DNA of 11,320 bases from Candidatus Bipolaricaulota bacterium (lineage in GTDB: Bacteria; Bipolaricaulota; Bipolaricaulia; UBA7950; UBA9294), in contig JAGGSM010000206.1 in NCBI GenBank assembly GCA_021159105.1, forward strand, positions 1 to 11,320. Direction: 5' to 3'. Positions within the stretch are counted from its first letter, which is position 1, and each line of letters begins with the position of its first letter. The notes beneath the pieces are model-generated. The model was given only the letters and a program-made list of their open reading frames with translations. It ran no database searches and had not been told where the DNA came from. Made by a program: the position numbers and the translations under genes. This document shows, piece by piece, positions 11,296-11,320 of the stretch.

Positions 11296-11320
11296 ACAAG
11301 CGCAGTAAGGGCAAATGGTG

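Noticed and set aside
1..11320. CRISPR arrays, insertion sequences, prophage or toxin-antitoxin modules
   Set aside because: There are no regularly spaced long repeats, no transposase or integrase motifs, and no toxin gene beside the RHH protein.

Overview
Bacterial chromosomal window with ordinary gene density, short intergenic gaps and recognisable sigma-70-type promoters (TTGACA-like and TATAAT-like boxes 17 bp apart). I estimate G+C at somewhat over half. The gene set is a one-cluster ferredoxin of Thermotoga type, an iron-sulfur flavoprotein, a TatT-like exported protein, an internalin-like LRR lipoprotein, MEMO and AMMECR1 proteins, an S9 peptidase and HU with a lysine tail. It suggests an anaerobe from a deep or candidate phylum; Bipolaricaulota/Acetothermia or a Thermotogota-like lineage would fit. 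That placement is an impression, not a demonstration.

Layout. 1-356: 3' part of a NifX/NifB-type cluster-binding protein (+), ending in a bidirectional terminator. 413-1336: TatT-like exported protein (-). 1618-1800: ferredoxin (+) with its own promoter and terminator. 1891-2152: no gene seen. 2153-3256: LRR lipoprotein (-). 3334-4323: MEMO-family protein (+), apparently leaderless and divergent from the LRR gene. 4313-4918: membrane-anchored protein of unknown function (-), overlapping the MEMO gene tail to tail by 11 bp. 4925-5305: gene-free, rich in short hairpins. 5306-7312: S9 prolyl-oligopeptidase-type peptidase (+). 7376-7546: a 56-residue ribbon-helix-helix protein (-). 7689-8291: iron-sulfur flavoprotein (+). 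8323-8420: branched hairpin element. 8472-8762: HU (-). 8905-9033: possible small RNA (+). 9068-9143: tRNA-Asn (-). 9189-10265: M20 peptidase (-). 10401-11072: membrane-anchored AMMECR1 protein (+). 11113-11297: a dyad followed by tandem strong promoters pointing out of the window.

How the parts relate. Most genes are single transcription units, so no long operon is visible. Two links stand out. First, the RHH gene and the iron-sulfur flavoprotein gene are divergent, and their shared 142-bp control region holds four GTGAA words spaced exactly 11 bp apart, reading as TTCAC units on the minus strand. This resembles PHO boxes bound by OmpR/PhoB-type regulators and is the best candidate here for an undescribed regulatory module. 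Second, two members of the conserved but functionally unresolved AmmeMemoRadiSam set (MEMO and AMMECR1) lie about 6 kb apart with separate promoters and no radical SAM partner in view. The tandem promoters at the right edge predict a highly expressed unit, possibly rRNA or ribosomal protein genes, just beyond the window.
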